A stretch of DNA of 48,283 bases from Deltaproteobacteria bacterium (GCA_030018495.1 JASEFS010000028.1:1-48283), one strand, 5' to 3'; shown: positions 17,871 to 26,821, counted from the stretch's first letter. Program-made: numbers and translations. Notes: a model not told the origin generated them from the letters alone.

Positions 17871-18020
17871 GGCAGGTCTTCTGACTCCCGGATCGCCCTA
17901 GTCCCTGCGCCTTCCCCCAGCCTGAGGCTGACGTGGCACGTTGCAGGTTTCGTCCCCGGTTACAGCGGCGGGACCGTGCCGGCTTCGCACCGGCTTCCCT
18001 TTTGAGCCTTGCGGCACCTG
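17871..18020 (-). ncRNA. Cobalamin (B12) riboswitch
   Basis: Read on the minus strand, the region starts with CAGGTGCC, then AAAAGGGAAGCCGGTGCG, a CGGTCCCGCCGCTGTAACCGG core, GGGGGAAGG and the 3' landmark GAGTCAGAAGACCTGCC. These are the conserved elements of the adenosylcobalamin-sensing riboswitch in the correct order. The first gene downstream is the TonB-family gene. No long intrinsic terminator was seen between them, so control by access to the ribosome site is more likely; that is inference. Confidence 0.93.
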
Positions 18021-18289
18021 TAAATTTGCTCATATTGTAGTGTCTCAGTTTGGGTTGTCAAGGCCTTAATGCAGAGGGCAGGGGGGAGGGTATTATGGGG
18101 ACTTGGGTTATTTGTAAATAATAAAATCCCTTTTAAAAAAGTTTAGGTTTTACTTTATCCAACCCAAAACCCAAAACCTGAAACCTAAACCCTGGCCCCT
18201 GACCACTGACCCCTGACCCCTGGTCCCTTGCTTGTCCCAGCGGATTAAGCTAAACTTCTTTTTAATTCAAGCAAATCGGGGAAAAAAAC
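18021..18289. repeat. Intergenic DNA with a ten-unit heptad tract
   Basis: From 18161 to 18230 the sequence can be cut into ten consecutive 7-mers without a gap: AACCCAA, AACCCAA, AACCTGA, AACCTAA, ACCCTGG, CCCCTGA, CCACTGA, CCCCTGA, CCCCTGG, TCCCTTG. The unit changes gradually along the tract. The remaining bases hold no recognised gene; the promoters of the epimerase gene and of the riboswitch transcript must lie here but were not identified with confidence. Confidence 0.7.
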
Positions 18290-19276
18290 ATGGCAGACTT
18301 GTCGGATTATACTTTCCTGGTCACCGGCAGCGCCGGGTTCATCGGGTTTCACGTCTCTCGGGCGCTTCTCGGGCAAGGCGCTGAAGTTATCGGGCTGGAC
18401 AACTACAATGATTATTATTCACCGGCCTTGAAGCGCGACCGGGACCGGGAGCTGCGGCGCCATGAAAAATTTGTGTCGATTGAGGCGGACCTGGCCGACC
18501 TGCCGGCTGTGGAGGCCCTTTTTGCCAATCACCGGCCCCAAAAAATCTGCCATCTGGCGGCTCAGGCCGGGGTGCGCTATTCCCTGATCAACCCCTTCGC
18601 GTACCAGAAAGCCAATCTGGAAGGATTCCTCAACCTCATTGAGTTGGCCAAACGGCATCAGGTGGAACGGTTCGTCTATGCCTCCAGTTCCAGCGTTTAC
18701 GGGGGTCTGACCGAACTGCCTTTTGCCGAAACCCAGCGCACCGACACGCCCATAAGCCTTTATGCCGCCACCAAGCGGGCCAACGAGCTGATCGCGCATG
18801 CTTACTCTCATCTGTTCGGTCTTCCCACCGTGGGCCTGCGCCTCTTCACCGTGTACGGCCCCTGGGGCAGACCGGACATGGCCATGTGGCTCTTTGCCGC
18901 GGCCATGCTCAAGGGGGAGGCCATCAAGGTGTTCAACTATGGGCAGATGGAAAGGGACTTCACCTATATCGACGACGCGGTCCAGGGCATACTGGGGGCT
19001 TTGACGGCTCCGGACCTGGACGCTTATGAGATTTTCAATATCGGCAATCACCGGACCGAACCGCTTCGCAAAGTAATTGCGCTGTTGGAGCAGGAGTTGG
19101 GAGTCAAGGCCAAACAGGAGCTTTTGCCCATGCAGCCCGGCGATGTGCCGGCTACCTTTGCCGACGTGGCCCGGGCCCGGGCCAAGTTGGGATTTAACCC
19201 CGCCATTCCCATTGAATCAGGGATTCCCCGATTTATTTCCTGGTTTAAAGAGTACCATAAACCAGAGCAAGATTAA
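18290..19276 (+). CDS. UDP-glucuronate 4-epimerase
   Basis: This short-chain dehydrogenase-type epimerase has the NAD-binding TGSAGFIG (residues 12-19), SSSSVYG, the catalytic YAATK and the RLFTVYGPWGRPDMA segment typical of UDP-glucuronate 4-epimerases (CapI/LspL group). It interconverts UDP-glucuronate and UDP-galacturonate in the cytoplasm. It is the first gene of a locus that continues with a GT2 synthase and an exporter, so UDP-galacturonate may be one substrate of the polymer. UDP-glucose 4-epimerase is less likely because of the GPWGRPDMA motif. Confidence 0.88.
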   Translation: MADLSDYTFLVTGSAGFIGFHVSRALLGQGAEVIGLDNYNDYYSPALKRDRDRELRRHEKFVSIEADLADLPAVEALFANHRPQKICHLAAQAGVRYSLINPFAYQKANLEGFLNLIELAKRHQVERFVYASSSSVYGGLTELPFAETQRTDTPISLYAATKRANELIAHAYSHLFGLPTVGLRLFTVYGPWGRPDMAMWLFAAAMLKGEAIKVFNYGQMERDFTYIDDAVQGILGALTAPDLDAYEIFNIGNHRTEPLRKVIALLEQELGVKAKQELLPMQPGDVPATFADVARARAKLGFNPAIPIESGIPRFISWFKEYHKPEQD

Positions 19277-19311
19277 CCTCCGTCCCCTCTGCTTCCAGAA
19301 ATCTTCAATTG

Positions 19312-19329
19312 AGCCTTGTAGGCTTTTTG
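19312..19329 (+). terminator. Weak intrinsic terminator after the epimerase gene
   Basis: AGCCT and AGGCT form a 5-bp stem with a 3-nt loop, followed directly by TTTTGT. It is small and could allow read-through into the GT2 gene. Confidence 0.35.
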
Positions 19330-19498
19330 TCACATTTGTCCCAATTATTCCCAATAAATAACGATTTCTTGTTGACAAAATAATTTTTTTATCTGAGAAA
19401 AAGAAAAATACCTCAGGATTTCTCTGATGCGTTTATAAGGGATGGCTTCCAGATGAGTTGTTAGGAGAAAGACGAGTTATTCCAGGGAGGGAATACAC

Positions 19499-19561
19499 GT
19501 GAAAACAACCGGTCTACTCCGGCACTGGTCTGGGAGCTTGGACTCGGGGGGTTCTCGATGA
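19499..19561 (+). CDS. Possible 20-residue leader peptide overlapping the GT2 start
   Basis: A GTG with an excellent ribosome site (GGGAGGG, 8 nt spacing) opens a 20-codon frame, VKTTGLLRHWSGSLDSGGSR with Met at the start. Its TGA overlaps the ATG of the glycosyltransferase gene by ATGA. The GT2 ATG itself has only a poor, G-rich site. The arrangement would couple translation of the synthase to the leader. No homologue is known to me, and it may be fortuitous. Confidence 0.35.
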   Translation: MKTTGLLRHWSGSLDSGGSR

Positions 19562-21138
19562 TGAGTGAGAACCCTCTTCTTTTTTTATGGGCTGACCGCC
19601 GCGGTCGGCTGCCCTATCGCCGCTATTTGGATTTGGAGGACCGCCCTCGCCGGCTGGCGGCCCAAAACTTTTCCCTTCTCACCCTACTTTGCGGAGGGAT
19701 TTATCTGGTCTGGCTCGGAAAGCTGGTCTGCCACACTTGCGGCTGGCAGGAAATCCTGTTTTTAGCCGCTGAAATCCTGGCCTTTACGCTCCTGCTTTTT
19801 TTGGCTTTTGATATCTGGCGGCTCCGTTTCCACCGGGCGGAAGGCCTGGCCATCGAAAATCCTTATCCGGTGGATATTTTTGTGACTTACTGCGGGGAAC
19901 CTTACGAGGTGCTCAAGACCACCTTGAAAAGTGTGAGCCGCATCGATTATCAGCCGGTCCAAGTGTATGTCTTGGATGACCATGGCTCTCCCCGGGTAGA
20001 AGCGCTGGCCCGGTCCCTGGGCTTTCAGTACCTCTCCCGACCGGCTGCCGGACTGCCTCGGCATGACAACAAAAGCGGCAATCTGAATTTCGCCTTGAAG
20101 CACAGCAAGGGCGACCTGATTCTGGTGCTGGACGCCGACCAGGTGCCGGAGCCGGATATTTTATCCCGCATGGCGGGGTTCTTCCGCTTGCCTAAGGTGG
20201 CGTACGTCCAATCCAAACAGGCCTTTTATCTGCCCAACGGCGATCCTTTCTACAACCGCGACGAAATTTTTTATGAGGTGGTTCAGTCCAGCAATGACCA
20301 CGCCAATGCCGTAATCTCCTGCGGCTCCGGGGTTGTCTATCGCCGCCGGGCCCTGGAGGAATTGGGCGGTTTTGTCACCTGGAATATCGTCGAGGACTTC
20401 ACCACCTCCTATGAACTGCTCAGCCGCGGCTGGAAGGGTATTTATTTCCCTTATGTGCTGTCGCGCGGCCTGGCGCCCAACACACTGGCCGGAGTTTACC
20501 GGCAGCGCTTCCAATGGTGTCTGGACACCATGCGCCTCTTTTTCTGGGACAATCCCTTGAAAAAGAAAGGGCTGAACTTGACGCAAAAAGTTCACCTTCT
20601 CATGATCATGGTTTGCTACCTGGTGAGCGGCCTGGTTTTTCCGGCGTTCTACACCATTCCCCTCCTTAGCTACTGGCAGGGATATTCCTTCGTGCAGGGC
20701 CAGGAACTGGACTACCTGGCGTTGCGCGGGGCTTACCTGCTGGCCACTATTTTGATGTTCCGCTACCTGTTCTGGGGTAAAAAGCCTGCCAAGCAGTTTA
20801 AAGTGTTGTGCGGCCTGTTTCCGGTTTTTGCCGGCGCCATCGCCGCGGCTTTGTTGTATCCCCCCGGCCGCAAACCGGCTTACCGCATCAACAACGGCTC
20901 GCCTTTTGCCCGGTCCTGGCATTGGTGGCACCTGGCGCCGCAGCTCTCCCTGGTGCTGCTTCACCTGATAATGCCTTTTCTGTCCCTGCACTTCGGCTGG
21001 GCTCCGCTTAAAATCGTGCTCTTCAACTCCTTGATTTCGGCCTTCGTCATCTGGGCGCTCGCTGATGTAATGCTGGCAGGGCTGAAAAAGCCCCGGTGGA
21101 CGCCCTCCATGGACCCCAGACAGGTATATGGTTCATAA
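19558..21138 (+). CDS. Cellulose-synthase-like family 2 glycosyltransferase
   Basis: This is a processive membrane GT2 (BcsA-like). Two membrane spans precede the catalytic domain (about residues 35-85), and several follow it (about 345-510). The catalytic series is visible: VLDDHG near 139, DAD near 191, VEDFTTS near 278, and Q-R-F-Q-W at 316-320. The last motif is normally QxxRW in BcsA-type synthases, so Arg is Gln here. The protein has 526 residues and no C-terminal PilZ domain, so it is unlikely to sense cyclic di-GMP directly as BcsA does. It would polymerise sugar and move the chain through the inner membrane. The next gene overlaps it by 11 bp. Polymer identity is unknown; cellulose is only one possibility given the neighbouring uronate epimerase. 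Confidence 0.88.
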   Translation: MMSENPLLFLWADRRGRLPYRRYLDLEDRPRRLAAQNFSLLTLLCGGIYLVWLGKLVCHTCGWQEILFLAAEILAFTLLLFLAFDIWRLRFHRAEGLAIENPYPVDIFVTYCGEPYEVLKTTLKSVSRIDYQPVQVYVLDDHGSPRVEALARSLGFQYLSRPAAGLPRHDNKSGNLNFALKHSKGDLILVLDADQVPEPDILSRMAGFFRLPKVAYVQSKQAFYLPNGDPFYNRDEIFYEVVQSSNDHANAVISCGSGVVYRRRALEELGGFVTWNIVEDFTTSYELLSRGWKGIYFPYVLSRGLAPNTLAGVYRQRFQWCLDTMRLFFWDNPLKKKGLNLTQKVHLLMIMVCYLVSGLVFPAFYTIPLLSYWQGYSFVQGQELDYLALRGAYLLATILMFRYLFWGKKPAKQFKVLCGLFPVFAGAIAAALLYPPGRKPAYRINNGSPFARSWHWWHLAPQLSLVLLHLIMPFLSLHFGWAPLKIVLFNSLISAFVIWALADVMLAGLKKPRWTPSMDPRQVYGS

Positions 21139-24100
21139 AGCCCGCTGGCTGGCAGCTCTGCTACCTATAATCTTCCTGGGCCTCATCTGCTGGACCGCGC
21201 TTAAGCATGACCCATATTTTTGGCGCTCCTCCCTAGCTCTCTACAAATTGGCGCAAGAGGCCGACAAGCGGGGCGAACTGCCCCAGGCCCTGCCCTTGGC
21301 GGAGAAGGCGTGGGCCAAGAACCCCCGCAACTCGGATGTCGGCACCTTCCTGGGCCGGCTTTATATCAAGGCCGGGCAGCAGGAAAAAGGACTGGAGGTC
21401 TTGCAGCAGGTGTGGTTGCGGGATGATCAGGCCGTCGCCGCCCTGCGGGGCCAGGCGCAAGTTCTGGTTGACCTGGGAAGGCGTCAGCAGGCCCTGGATT
21501 TTGTGGCGGACCTGTTGAAGAAGCAGCCTGACAACTGCGAGATTTTGGCGGTAGCCGCAGAGTTGGCCAGCCTAAGCGAAGAAGACCGGCCTCTGGCCGC
21601 GAGCTATTATCAGCGCCTTTACCAGCTTCGCCCCGACCCCCGGGTGCGACAAAAATTAATAGAATTGTTGACCGGTTTGAACCGCTTTAAAGAAGCCATA
21701 CCTCTTCAGGAAGAGGAGGTCTCCCAATCACCCGGAAGCCCGGAAGCCTTGCACCGCCTGGCTTTGCTGCACTACTGGCTGAGGGATTACCAGGCCGCCG
21801 GCCAGATTTACCAGCGCCTCTTGGAGAAATGTGCAGATAACCACGGCTTTCGGGAAGAGGCGGCCCAGGCGGCCGAGGCCGCCCAGAACCTGGATGAGGC
21901 GCTGAAGCACTACCTCTGGCTCTATGCCCGGCACCAGGGGAAAAAGGAGTATGCCCTGAAACTGGCCAGGCTCTGGGCCCGGAAAGGCAACCATGCCGAG
22001 GCCGTTGCGGTGCTAGCTCCCCTGATGCAGGGCAAGCCGGAAGCGGACGTGCAGCGCTGGTATGCCCTGGAGGTCCTGTTGACCGGGGACTTTGACAAAG
22101 CCTTAAAAACTTACCGCAGCGCCTGGGAAGCGGGCGACACCCACCAGGAAACCATCATCAATCTGGCGCGCCTCTACGGCCGCAGTCAGCAGTTTGCCAA
22201 GGCCGCAGGGTTTTGGGACGAAGCGCGGCGGCGGCAACTGGTGCAGGGGGAACTGCGCTGGGAGGCCGCCCTGGCCTACTCCTATGCCCACCGCTACGGC
22301 GAGGCGGTGGACATTCTCCAGCCTGTGGAGCGGGACAACCCCAAGCACCCCCGGATTCAGGCTTTCCTGGGGCAACTGCATTTCTATCAGAAGCATTGGG
22401 GCATAGCGGCGCAATATTTCCGGAAATATTTGGAAAAACACCCGGAGGACCTGGAAGTGCGGCGGCTGCTGGCCGAAGCCCTGGCCTTTAAGAAAGATGC
22501 CAGGGATGAAGCCATAGACGCTTACGGCGAATTAACCAAGCGCGTGGATGACGCCGCGGTGCGTCTGCGGAAGGCGGCGCTGCTATTAGAGGCGCAGCGG
22601 TGGGAGGAGGCCCGCCAGGAGTTGGCCCAGTGTCAGGCTCCGCAGGACCCACGGCTCCGAAGGGAACAGGCGCGCTTGTATCTCTGGCTGGGCGACCTGG
22701 AAGAGTCTCGAAAACACTATGAAGACTACCTGGCCAGGGAACCGGGGGACAGGGAGGCCCTTCTGGAGCAGGCCAGAGTTCTGACTTATCTGGGGCGCAG
22801 CCGGGAGGCCGGGGAGCTCTTGCGCCGCCTGCAAGGGGAGGCGGCCGGGCAGGGAACGGCTTCACCCGAAGCCCGGGCCGTTCTGGCAGCCTCCATTGAA
22901 GCTTCATTGGCCGGAAAAAACTGGCAGGAGGCAGCCCGGTGGGCGTTGAAGCTCTATAGCATACAGTTCCCTAATAAGGGGCGGCCCGCCAGGACCTGGC
23001 GGGAGGCCTGCGACTGGCATGAAGAAGCCCGCCTTGCGCGGCTCAATGGCAAGGCCGAACTCAAGGTGGTTCAGGTCGGCTTTCAGGACGAGCTTGAAAC
23101 CGAGGCTGAGGAATTCGCTTTACTGACGCTGGAGGAGAGGACCTGGATAGCCCGGGCGCTGTACCACGGCGAAGATGTTCGAAGCCTCAATCTGGCCGCC
23201 GACCTGCTGGTGGATAACCTGTGGAAAAACCGGTATCACCACCCTTCCCTTATTATCTTGGGGGCCATCCTGCCGCGTCTGCCCCGCTACGAAGATCTTT
23301 CCCGGCTGGTTTACCGCATCCCGGGCATCAAGGTCGGCAGTCCGGAATACGTGGCCTCCCTTGCCTTCTTTTCCAGCAACCTGGGCCGCCAGGGGGGCAA
23401 ACTGGACTACCTCCTGCATGTTCTGCGGGAATACCGCGAACATAAAAAGCCGAAGAATCCGGGTGAGCTTCTGGCCCTGGCCCATCTGGCCACTGAGGTG
23501 GGAGAGCGCCGCTTGGCCGAGGACTATTATCGGCGGGCTCTCAGACTCAAGCCGGATGATGAGCGCATTGCTCAACTCCTCTTGAACTGCCATATGTCGC
23601 AGAAGGAGTGGGACAAGGCCCTGGCCTCTTTGAACAAAAACGGCCTCAACGCCGACAACGCCATGGACGCGGCCCGCGTTTACCTGGTGCGGGGCCAGTA
23701 TGAGGGGGTCAAGGCCGCGGTGGCTGTGGTCCCGGAAAATCATCCGGAGCGCGATCAGGCCTTGCTGCTCCTGGCCCAGGTCTGCCGCCTGGAGCGCAAT
23801 TTTCCCGAAGCCCTCAAGACCTTGGAACAGCTTAAGGCGCGCATACCCGCGGAAACCTGGCTGATGGAAAAGGCCCAGGTTCTGGAAGCCATGGGGGATA
23901 AAACCGCGGCTGGAGTTTATAGCGAGGTGATCAGTTATCGGCCTGATTCGCAGACCGCCAGGATTGCCGAGGCGCGGCGGGCGCGGTCGACTGGCAACTG
24001 GGCCGGGGCCTATAAGGCTTATGCGCGGGCCCTGGAACAGGCCCCACAAGACATTCAGCTCTTAAACGAATTGGAATACGTGCGCCAGCAAATGCGGCCC

Positions 24101-25282
24101 CAGGTGGCTTCCCGTGGCTTTGCCAATCCGCAGGGGGAACGGCGCCCGGAAGAAGCCGCCCGTCCCTGGCAATTTTCCCGGCCAGACCGGGAGTTTTTGG
24201 GTCGGATGCCGGGCGGCGGAGGCGTCCCTCTGCTTCAGCCGGAAACCATGTATTTTGATGACCACAACGGTCTTTACGGGCTTATTGTGCGCGCCTCCGG
24301 CAGCTTCAGGCTGACCAGGGCGATCCCCATGCAAATGGCCGTGGAATACCGGGAATACAACCAAAATGCCCGCTCTCTGGAACAGGGGCCGGTAGACTTG
24401 GGGCTGGTTCAGGTTTACAACCAGACAGCCCATGACGAAAGCCGGCTGCGACGCCTGGAAGTCTCCCTGGGAGCCGGTCCCGTGGCGCTGGCCGACCGCC
24501 TGCGCCTGAGCGGCGAAATTATCTGGCGGCGCTACTGGAAGCGAGTGGATCGCACTATCACCCAGAAGGGGCAGCAATTCTTCCCCTTTCCCGACCCCGC
24601 TTTCCTGGATGTCACCGTCAATGAAAAAAGCACTCTAAAAGAACAGCGAGACCGCCTTTTCGGAGCCTTGCAGCTTGATTTTCCCATCACGCTCAAAACC
24701 GACGGCAGCCTCAAATACAGCCGCCGGGATATTTTCGATCAGGATGCCGCGCTTTTCCCCCGCTTATACCAAAGCGTTTCGAACCTGGGCGACGCCAAGC
24801 TGGTCACCTACCATCAGGTGGAGTTCAGCTTCAACCATCAATTCCGCCCCGGCTTGGAATGGCGCGGCAATGCGGGAGGCGCTTTTTTCTCGGACGACAA
24901 CCGGCGTTTTACTCTTTATCAGGGCCTCTACTGGCGGGCCGTTAACCGGCCGCGCCTGCAGGTGGGGATAACGCCTCACTACTATTTGGCGGCCTACCGG
25001 AAGGAGCAGCCCGCCTACTTCAGTCCCCACGCTTACCACGCCCTGGGGCTGGGATTTGATTTCAGCCGCCAGATTTTTCGCCTGCCCACGCTGATCCTTC
25101 AGGGAACGGCGCAGGCCGTAGGCCAGCACGGGGATTGGGGGCCGGCTCTGCACGGCCTGGCCGCCTTGGAATGGGAAATGGTGCACAATTTTTTCATTGA
25201 TCCCCATGTTTTTTATTTCAGGGAGTGGGTCGATGACTATGACATTCTGACTTTCGGCCTCTCCATGCGCTATACCTTCTGA
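21128..25282 (+). CDS. TPR scaffold fused to an outer-membrane beta-barrel exporter (BcsC/PelB-like)
   Basis: The 1384-residue protein has one N-terminal membrane span (about 7-26), then roughly 1000 residues of tetratricopeptide repeats, then a C-terminal region (about 1040-1384) of alternating amphipathic strands that ends in aromatic Phe (MRYTF), the usual beta-barrel signature. BcsC, PgaA and PelB have this order; PelB also keeps an inner-membrane anchor, so the overall form is closest to PelB. It probably guides the nascent polysaccharide through the periplasm and out of the cell. The 11-bp overlap with the GT2 gene supports a joint function. Repeats were recognised by pattern only (for example WARKGNHAEAVAVLAPL). 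Confidence 0.85.
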   Translation: MVHKARWLAALLPIIFLGLICWTALKHDPYFWRSSLALYKLAQEADKRGELPQALPLAEKAWAKNPRNSDVGTFLGRLYIKAGQQEKGLEVLQQVWLRDDQAVAALRGQAQVLVDLGRRQQALDFVADLLKKQPDNCEILAVAAELASLSEEDRPLAASYYQRLYQLRPDPRVRQKLIELLTGLNRFKEAIPLQEEEVSQSPGSPEALHRLALLHYWLRDYQAAGQIYQRLLEKCADNHGFREEAAQAAEAAQNLDEALKHYLWLYARHQGKKEYALKLARLWARKGNHAEAVAVLAPLMQGKPEADVQRWYALEVLLTGDFDKALKTYRSAWEAGDTHQETIINLARLYGRSQQFAKAAGFWDEARRRQLVQGELRWEAALAYSYAHRYGEAVDILQPVERDNPKHPRIQAFLGQLHFYQKHWGIAAQYFRKYLEKHPEDLEVRRLLAEALAFKKDARDEAIDAYGELTKRVDDAAVRLRKAALLLEAQRWEEARQELAQCQAPQDPRLRREQARLYLWLGDLEESRKHYEDYLAREPGDREALLEQARVLTYLGRSREAGELLRRLQGEAAGQGTASPEARAVLAASIEASLAGKNWQEAARWALKLYSIQFPNKGRPARTWREACDWHEEARLARLNGKAELKVVQVGFQDELETEAEEFALLTLEERTWIARALYHGEDVRSLNLAADLLVDNLWKNRYHHPSLIILGAILPRLPRYEDLSRLVYRIPGIKVGSPEYVASLAFFSSNLGRQGGKLDYLLHVLREYREHKKPKNPGELLALAHLATEVGERRLAEDYYRRALRLKPDDERIAQLLLNCHMSQKEWDKALASLNKNGLNADNAMDAARVYLVRGQYEGVKAAVAVVPENHPERDQALLLLAQVCRLERNFPEALKTLEQLKARIPAETWLMEKAQVLEAMGDKTAAGVYSEVISYRPDSQTARIAEARRARSTGNWAGAYKAYARALEQAPQDIQLLNELEYVRQQMRPQVASRGFANPQGERRPEEAARPWQFSRPDREFLGRMPGGGGVPLLQPETMYFDDHNGLYGLIVRASGSFRLTRAIPMQMAVEYREYNQNARSLEQGPVDLGLVQVYNQTAHDESRLRRLEVSLGAGPVALADRLRLSGEIIWRRYWKRVDRTITQKGQQFFPFPDPAFLDVTVNEKSTLKEQRDRLFGALQLDFPITLKTDGSLKYSRRDIFDQDAALFPRLYQSVSNLGDAKLVTYHQVEFSFNHQFRPGLEWRGNAGGAFFSDDNRRFTLYQGLYWRAVNRPRLQVGITPHYYLAAYRKEQPAYFSPHAYHALGLGFDFSRQIFRLPTLILQGTAQAVGQHGDWGPALHGLAALEWEMVHNFFIDPHVFYFREWVDDYDILTFGLSMRYTF

Positions 25283-25340
25283 CCAAACTCGGTTCAAAAG
25301 GCTTTTAAAAGTTGCACCTTTTTTGAAAGGGAGCAGCATC

Positions 25341-26612
25341 ATGACGGGGCGAAGTTCTTCCTGCCTGCGATGCCTAAGCGAACGACGTTCTCTGCTGCTG
25401 TTCTCCTTCGTGAGCCTCCTTTTTGTCGGCGGCTGCGCCGAAGTGACCCGACCTGCGCCCACCGCGGCGGAGATTGAGGAGGTCCAACTCGAAGCCAGCC
25501 GGCGTTACCCTTTCAAAAATTGGGCCGTGGAGCGGGTGTCGAGGGTCTTCCTCAAAGAACTGATGGTGCTGCCGCAGATTCACGGCCGCACGTACCCGTT
25601 CCTGGGCTTCAACTGGTGGGTGACGGAAGCCGACAAAGTGGTCATCGACAATATCTGGAAACCCTCGCCCGCGGCTGACGCCGATCTCAGGCCGGGTGAT
25701 ATCCTGCTGGCCGTGAACAACTGGCCTATTTACCCCTGGGTGGTGGAGTGGGACAGGAAAACCAGGCTGACCCGGGATGTGATGCGGGATATGTTTTGGG
25801 TGAACCGCATGGGGCGCTATGGCAAGAAGTATCCCACCGATGGTTTGCTGGTGTTGGCCCTGCCGGGCGAAATCCTGGTCTCCTTGATGCTCGACCTCAA
25901 GCATATCGCTATGGAGAGCCGGGGCCGTTATCTTACGGGTCCGGTTGATCTTCTGGTGCAAAGAGGCGAGGAAAAATTTCCAGTGACTCTCTACCCCCAG
26001 CACCTGCCAGCCGATTACGCCATCCTGGTGGATTCTCAGGATCGGAGCCTGAATGCCTATGCCGCCCCTGGATGTCTCATCCTGTCCCGCCGGCTGGTGT
26101 CGTTTTGCCTGAATGACGACGAACTGGCCATAGTCATCGGCCATGAACTGGCTCATCACGCCTTCGGCCACCTGGTGCGCGGGGCCGGCCAGCGCCATCT
26201 GGGGGGTGTGGCCGGGCGCATGTGGAAGTTGGTGGGCGGCTTCGCCACCCAGACGCTGAATGTGCTCATGGATTGGCGCCGGGCTATCTGGATTGACGAG
26301 CGGGTGCCTTCGGTGGCCGAGGACGCCATTGTAAGCGCTTTTTCCCGGGAAGATGAGCGGGAAGCGGATATATACGGCGCGTGGTACGCCTACCAAGCGG
26401 GATATGACCTGGACAAAGGTTTGGCCGTTTGGGAGCGAATGGCCGGCATCGGGCATGATCCGTTTGAACGCACCTATTTTCTGGATTCCCACCCCACCCC
26501 TTTGGAGCGGTTGGCCCGCTTGAGAAAAGTCGCCGACTACTTCAAGAACGGACGGGCCGCGGAAGTGTTTTTACAAGCGCCCACTTTGAAAGACAAACAG
26601 CCCCGCAGTTAA
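25341..26612 (+). CDS. M48 family metalloprotease lipoprotein with a PDZ-like segment
   Basis: Zinc-protease motif HELAHHAFGH (H268, E269, H272) and a downstream READIYGAWYAYQAGYD segment mark family M48. A lipobox-like FVGGC puts the lipidated Cys at residue 32, so the protein is probably periplasmic and membrane-anchored. A PDZ-like stretch (ADADLRPGDILLAVNN, about 110-125) precedes the catalytic domain. The ATG at 25341 has AAAGGGAG about 8 nt upstream and is preferred over an upstream start at 25323. Position behind the exporter gene suggests a quality-control or processing role in polysaccharide export, as BepA has for outer-membrane proteins; that is inference. Confidence 0.88.
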   Translation: MTGRSSSCLRCLSERRSLLLFSFVSLLFVGGCAEVTRPAPTAAEIEEVQLEASRRYPFKNWAVERVSRVFLKELMVLPQIHGRTYPFLGFNWWVTEADKVVIDNIWKPSPAADADLRPGDILLAVNNWPIYPWVVEWDRKTRLTRDVMRDMFWVNRMGRYGKKYPTDGLLVLALPGEILVSLMLDLKHIAMESRGRYLTGPVDLLVQRGEEKFPVTLYPQHLPADYAILVDSQDRSLNAYAAPGCLILSRRLVSFCLNDDELAIVIGHELAHHAFGHLVRGAGQRHLGGVAGRMWKLVGGFATQTLNVLMDWRRAIWIDERVPSVAEDAIVSAFSREDEREADIYGAWYAYQAGYDLDKGLAVWERMAGIGHDPFERTYFLDSHPTPLERLARLRKVADYFKNGRAAEVFLQAPTLKDKQPRS

Positions 26613-26647
26613 ACTCATTCAACGGAATTCCGGCAAGGGAGTCCATC

Positions 26648-26821
26648 ATGGCACGGCTTATTCAGGAAATCTGTCTCTCAGCGGCTTCATGGCAAACCCT
26701 CCTGGCCGTACTGATTCCGGCGGCGTATCTCTGCGCAAAATACCTTAGAAAACGGGAAGAAAAATTTTATGAAGCCATATATCGCCGAGAGCGGATCACT
26801 CGGAGACTGATGGAAGGTTGA
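26648..26821 (+). CDS. 57-residue single-span membrane protein
   Basis: A 57-codon frame starts at an ATG with AAGGGAG 6-7 nt upstream, 36 bp after the M48 gene and on the same strand. The product has one hydrophobic span (about residues 16-31, QTLLAVLIPAAYLCAK) followed by a highly charged tail rich in Arg, Lys and Glu. Function is unknown. Spacing and ribosome site suggest it is the last gene of the exopolysaccharide run. I do not recognise a family. Confidence 0.55.
   Translation: MARLIQEICLSAASWQTLLAVLIPAAYLCAKYLRKREEKFYEAIYRRERITRRLMEG

Noticed and set aside
18161-18230. Telomere-like CCCTAAA similarity
   Set aside because: Only one or two units resemble the plant telomere heptamer; the tract grades into CCCCTGA, so it fits the local heptad family better.
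23120-24049. 309-residue minus-strand open frame
   Set aside because: It lies inside the TPR exporter gene on the other strand and has no recognised motif.
25374-26492. 372-residue minus-strand open frame
   Set aside because: It is antisense to the M48 protease, which has HExxH and a lipoprotein signal; no domain on this strand.
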